From the NCBI GenBank assembly GCA_030430915.1, contig JAUIKH010000007.1, forward strand, positions 1 to 38,727: DNA of 38,727 nucleotides. The letters run 5' to 3'. Position numbers and translations under genes: made by a program. The notes below the pieces were generated by a model that was not told where the DNA came from, did no database searches, and saw only the letters and a list, made by a program, of their open reading frames with translations. This document shows, in pieces, positions 35,333 to 38,727 of the stretch (position 1 is its first letter; the number at the start of each line of letters is the position of its first letter). Origin of the DNA: a bacterium. Lineage in GTDB: Bacteria > Patescibacteriota > Saccharimonadia > Saccharimonadales > SZUA-47.

Positions 35333-35898
35333 TGTTTTATATACGCTTTCATAGACAAGTTTATTCCTAATTTATCACCGGATTCAGGGTTAATAATAAT
35401 TTCACCAACCTGAATAATTCTTCCATTTTTCTCTATTTCTTGTAAGTACTTTATTAGTTGTTCATATGTAATAGATTCAATATTCATTGAAAATGGATAT
35501 TCAAATACTCCTGGGTAATCTTTTGATACTTCAGTTCCAGATAGGTCATCTGGTAAACCACTACCTTGAAAAACAAAAGACGATACTTGATTAAATGGTA
35601 TACCTGCCTCGGCCGAAGCCGTGTAAATAATGTCAGCTATTAGTTTAGCCTGATCTTTTTTAGTTGGGAGTAGGCGGTCAAGGATTTCGTTTACTGAATC
35701 TACCTCTTTGGAGTCTTGTTTAGCTTTTTGTAGTCTTACAATTGTCTCTTGCGTGACATCTCTGTCTGCTTGAAGGTCGGAGATCGTAGAAGCTTCCTTT
35801 TCAAGTTGATTTATACCCCAATAAAATGACCCAGCAATACCCAGCAGAGAGACTACTATAAGTAAGATCATTATATAAAAGTATTGTTTCGTCTTCAT
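35329..35898 (-). CDS. PilO-like type IV pilus inner-membrane protein
   Basis: Position in the pilM-N-O order, single N-terminal TM, coiled coil then ferredoxin-like region (EYPFSMNIESITYEQLIKYLQEIEKNGRIIQVGEIII). Confidence 0.75.
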   Translation of the reverse strand: MKTKQYFYIMILLIVVSLLGIAGSFYWGINQLEKEASTISDLQADRDVTQETIVRLQKAKQDSKEVDSVNEILDRLLPTKKDQAKLIADIIYTASAEAGIPFNQVSSFVFQGSGLPDDLSGTEVSKDYPGVFEYPFSMNIESITYEQLIKYLQEIEKNGRIIQVGEIIINPESGDKLGINLSMKAYIKQ

Positions 35899-36525
35899 TT
35901 ATTGTGTATCCGTGCCTTCTGACTGAGCTTGTGCTGCTTCTGCCTTAGCTTTTTCTGCAGCTGCAGCCTTTTTCTTAGCTTCAGCAGATCCTGTGAAGCT
36001 GGCAGTTACAGAGAAAGAATACGAATATTCATTTTCACTACCTGCTGGGACTATAGTTAATACGTCCGCTGCTTCAAAAACATCAGACTCAGCAAGATTT
36101 CTAATGACAACAGGTGCTAAGTTTTGGTCTTTTGCGCTTAGTTCAAGAGATAATGGATCAGTGCTGCCACCGGTTAGACTTAGGCTTTGTAGAATAACGC
36201 CCTCAGGTAGCGCGCTACCTATGCTGGGGATTAATTCGGAGAATGATATAGAATCTTGGAATAGTTTATAAGTGGTGTCGAGGCGTTTCGCAACTTTATT
36301 AAGGTTACTGGTTTCTTTTTCTAGTAAAAGAATCAGCTCTTCATTTTCACTAATGGTTTTCTGAATTTCTTGTTTGTCGGCTGCAACGAACCTAAGACTA
36401 CCAACCATAATTAAGGCAACAAGAATAGCTGTTATAAAGAACGCTACAGCATAACCAAGCAAAATGCGGTTATATCTACCAAACTTATGATCTTTTTTGA
36501 TGGCGGGAGGTAAAAGGTTAATCAT
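35899..36525 (-). CDS. PilN-like type IV pilus protein
   Basis: MINLLPPAIKKDHKFGRYNRIL N-terminus, TM, coiled coil; follows pilM. Confidence 0.82.
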   Translation of the reverse strand: MINLLPPAIKKDHKFGRYNRILLGYAVAFFITAILVALIMVGSLRFVAADKQEIQKTISENEELILLLEKETSNLNKVAKRLDTTYKLFQDSISFSELIPSIGSALPEGVILQSLSLTGGSTDPLSLELSAKDQNLAPVVIRNLAESDVFEAADVLTIVPAGSENEYSYSFSVTASFTGSAEAKKKAAAAEKAKAEAAQAQSEGTDTQ

Positions 36526-36526
36526 A

Positions 36527-37588
36527 CTAAGAAAGCTCCTCTGGCGCGACCAAGCTCAAACCACTTGCAGTTGTGTAAAGAGTTGTTTCTAGCTCATGTG
36601 GGGGCTGCAGCTTGCCAAAAGAAATATTATTCCAGGGTGCGCACATACGGGTTGGGATTCTTGCGCGGTCTGTAATGTAACTGCTCAAGCCAGGCAGATT
36701 TGCACCGCCACCCAAAATAATTATTTGACCTATTGGTGAGCCGTCGCTTCCTTTGTCGCTAAAATACCGTAAAACCTTACGAATCTCGTTTACTAGTTTA
36801 TTAAGCTCAGGTTCTATTGCTTTAATAATCTTGGCTTGTTTTTTACTAAGTTCTAGACCATACCTAGTTTTGATGCTGTGAGCTTGCTGTAGACTTACAC
36901 CTAATGAATCTGAAATCAGTTGTGTTATGCGTTCTCCTGAGCAATCAATCGTTCCTGTGACTCTAATTGATGAGCCATCATACACAGAGATGTCGCATGC
37001 TGTTGAGCCTATATCTACGATTAAAGTTGCAACTTCGTGAACTTCTGAATGAACTACAATTCTTGTGACTGCTGAAATATTTGACTCTATTAGTGCTACT
37101 TCTAACCCTAGCGCTTCAAAAACTCCCATGTATGAATCTGTAATTTTCCTAGGTGAAGCTACGAGCTGTACTTCTTGAGACCCATCTTCTAGAGTTTTAT
37201 CGATATTGTAGTCATAATATAGCTCCTCATTTGGCATTGGGATAGATTGATCAACTTCAAGCTTAATAGCCTTCGCTAGATCTTTACTGTCCATTTTAGG
37301 CAGGTTAATAACACGACTGAAGATGTATTCGTTAGGCAAGGATACAGCTACTCGGTTAGTAGTTATTGTACCCACAAGCTGAGAGCTGATTAGGCTGTGA
37401 GCGGCTTTAACCAGTACTTCATGATCAACAACAACGCCATCTTTAATGGCTTTTGGGTCAAATGATGTGGTTCCATAACCAGCAACAGTTGCAGTTTTTT
37501 TGTCATGTTTTATGTGCATGACCTTAATAGAACTTCTTCCAATGTCGAACCCGAATACTGGTTTGTCTGTGTAAAATACGCCCATCAA
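36527..37588 (-). CDS. pilM: Type IV pilus assembly protein PilM
   Basis: FGFDIGRSSIKVMHI, LIVDIGSTACDISVYDG, IIILGGGANLPGLSSYI (actin-like ATPase). Confidence 0.92.
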   Translation of the reverse strand: MMGVFYTDKPVFGFDIGRSSIKVMHIKHDKKTATVAGYGTTSFDPKAIKDGVVVDHEVLVKAAHSLISSQLVGTITTNRVAVSLPNEYIFSRVINLPKMDSKDLAKAIKLEVDQSIPMPNEELYYDYNIDKTLEDGSQEVQLVASPRKITDSYMGVFEALGLEVALIESNISAVTRIVVHSEVHEVATLIVDIGSTACDISVYDGSSIRVTGTIDCSGERITQLISDSLGVSLQQAHSIKTRYGLELSKKQAKIIKAIEPELNKLVNEIRKVLRYFSDKGSDGSPIGQIIILGGGANLPGLSSYITDRARIPTRMCAPWNNISFGKLQPPHELETTLYTTASGLSLVAPEELS

Positions 37589-37670
37589 TTTATTTCATTA
37601 ACCATTAGCATTTAATTATTCTTATTATAAACCATAAACAGTTATTAACCGACTGTTTTCTAAATAAAAA

Positions 37671-37695
37671 ACACCCACATTCAAGTGGGTGTTTT
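37671..37695 (-). terminator. Intrinsic terminator after the pilin gene
   Basis: ACACCCAC-ATTCAA-GTGGGTGT with a T-run on the minus strand. Confidence 0.8.
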
Positions 37696-37714
37696 AAGTG
37701 TTTGAAATCCTAGT

Positions 37715-38197
37715 TTAGTTTAGGCTAGTTTTTTCAAACTTATTGCCAGTTTCTCTTTCTAGATATGTAGCAAGTACATATTTAGTACAAGTAGCTCCCA
37801 CAGTTGCTTGCGCACCCGCAGTAGTACAGCCGTATGCTGCATAGATGTATTCGTTTGTGTTACCTGGTGTAAGTGTAGGTGCTGTGGTTGATGTAATGAA
37901 ACCACCCGCATAAGTGATTGCGTTACCATCTGCATCTACTAATGCTCCTGCATCAATCCCAGGTAATACTGTATCTGAAAGGTTTCCGTCTGGATAACCG
38001 CCATTTTCATTATGGTATTCCTCTAATTTTTGATAAATACTGTTAATGTCACTTTTTCTTGTTGTGTCACGTCCCTTTGCTTGTGCACCTTGGAAGTTAG
38101 TTAGTACCAAAGTAGCTAAAATACCGATAATTGCAATCACGATCAATAGCTCAATGATTGTGAAACCGGCTTGTATTCTTTTTTGTAGTTTAGGCAT
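37715..38197 (-). CDS. Type IV pilin (prepilin)
   Basis: QAGFTIIELLIVIAIIGILATLVLTNF class III signal; preceded by SD AGGAGGTGG. Confidence 0.94.
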   Translation of the reverse strand: MPKLQKRIQAGFTIIELLIVIAIIGILATLVLTNFQGAQAKGRDTTRKSDINSIYQKLEEYHNENGGYPDGNLSDTVLPGIDAGALVDADGNAITYAGGFITSTTAPTLTPGNTNEYIYAAYGCTTAGAQATVGATCTKYVLATYLERETGNKFEKTSLN

Positions 38198-38227
38198 TTG
38201 TGCCCACCTCCTGTTTAATTTATCTAT

Positions 38228-38298
38228 TAAGCCCCTCCTGCTTTTTAAGCAAGAGGCTTATGGTTATAAAGTATCTATCAGAATATTCCTATAGTCAA
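38228..38298 (-). promoter_or_regulatory. Pilin promoter and 5' UTR hairpin
   Basis: Minus strand TTGACT (38298-38293), 17-nt spacer, GATACT (38275-38270); hairpin TAAGCCTCTTGCTT..AAGCAGGAGGGGCTTA at 38260-38228. Confidence 0.65.
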
Positions 38299-38325
38299 GA
38301 GTTTTTTGTACGAAAGCTGTTATTT

Positions 38326-38727
38326 TTATATATCATTTGCTAATGAGCTTATTGGTCCAATAACACTGGCAGCTATCAAGCCAACCATTAGACCCATAAC
38401 CACAATTAGGACGGGCTCTAAAATTGAACTTAAACCCTCAACTGCATCATCAACTTCTTGTTCATAAAAATCGGCTACCTTTAACAGTACGGTATCTGTT
38501 TGGCCGGTTTCTTCGCCTATAGAAAGCATCTGGGAGACTATTGGAGGAAATATTTTACTTCTAGCTAGAGAAAGGCTAAGTTGCTCTCCATTAGCAACAT
38601 TTTTTGCAGCATCCATTAACTCTTTTTCTACTACAGCATTTCCCACTGCTTTAGAGGTTATTTCAATCGAATCAATCACGCTGACCCCGGCGCTCATTAA
38701 GCTAGCAAATATTCTCGAAAACCGAGC
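38326..38727 (-). CDS. pilC: Type IV pilus assembly protein PilC (type II secretion F), C-terminal part, truncated by the window edge
   Basis: Frame open to the window edge (ARFSRIFASLMSAGVSV...SIGEETGQTDTVLLKVADFYEQEVDDAVEGLSSILEPVLIVVMGLMVGLIAASVIGPI). Confidence 0.92.
   Translation of the reverse strand, partial: ARFSRIFASLMSAGVSVIDSIEITSKAVGNAVVEKELMDAAKNVANGEQLSLSLARSKIFPPIVSQMLSIGEETGQTDTVLLKVADFYEQEVDDAVEGLSSILEPVLIVVMGLMVGLIAASVIGPISSLANDI

Noticed and set aside
1-38727. UGA recoding (Gracilibacteria/SR1-type code)
   Set aside because: TGA acts as an ordinary stop, for example in tilS and yebC, and conserved genes contain no in-frame TGA.
1-38727. CRISPR array, transposon or prophage
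   Set aside because: No regularly spaced repeats, transposase, integrase or phage structural genes were seen.

Overview
This AT-rich window reads as a Patescibacteria/CPR chromosome segment, possibly Saccharibacteria-like. That placement rests on gene content only. UGA is used as a stop, so the standard bacterial code fits. Recognisable genes: a P-type cation ATPase, tilS, ftsH, murJ, lepA, two guanylate-kinase-like genes, hrcA-orf-grpE-dnaK and dnaJ with CIRCE operators, a CcdA/thioredoxin pair, a PIF1-like helicase, a DUF1704/MATCAP-like metallopeptidase followed by two ATP-grasp ligases, a DUF192 gene, a PIG-L deacetylase, yebC-ruvC-ruvA-AKR-ruvB, a PH-domain membrane protein, and a type IV pilus cluster (pilM/N/O-like, pilin, partial pilC). 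There are two tRNAs, Met/Ile2(CAU) and Lys(UUU). Most worth a second look: (1) the 3.1-4.0 kb tract with two structured leaders of similar layout, an unannotated 48-aa peptide ending CPFC, and an attenuator-like hairpin; (2) the HExxWH metallopeptidase plus tandem ATP-grasp locus, formally similar to a peptide-tail removal/ligation pair; (3) hairpin-rich, tRNA-fragment-bearing sequence beside both tRNAs, with a shared TAAAATT(T)ACCCCTGTT promoter-proximal motif; (4) a leaderless promoter layout at many genes; (5) tandem guanylate-kinase paralogs with complementary motif changes; (6) a small ORF before dnaK that appears broken at an A5 run. No mobile element or CRISPR array was recognised. All calls come from reading the sequence; no database search was run.
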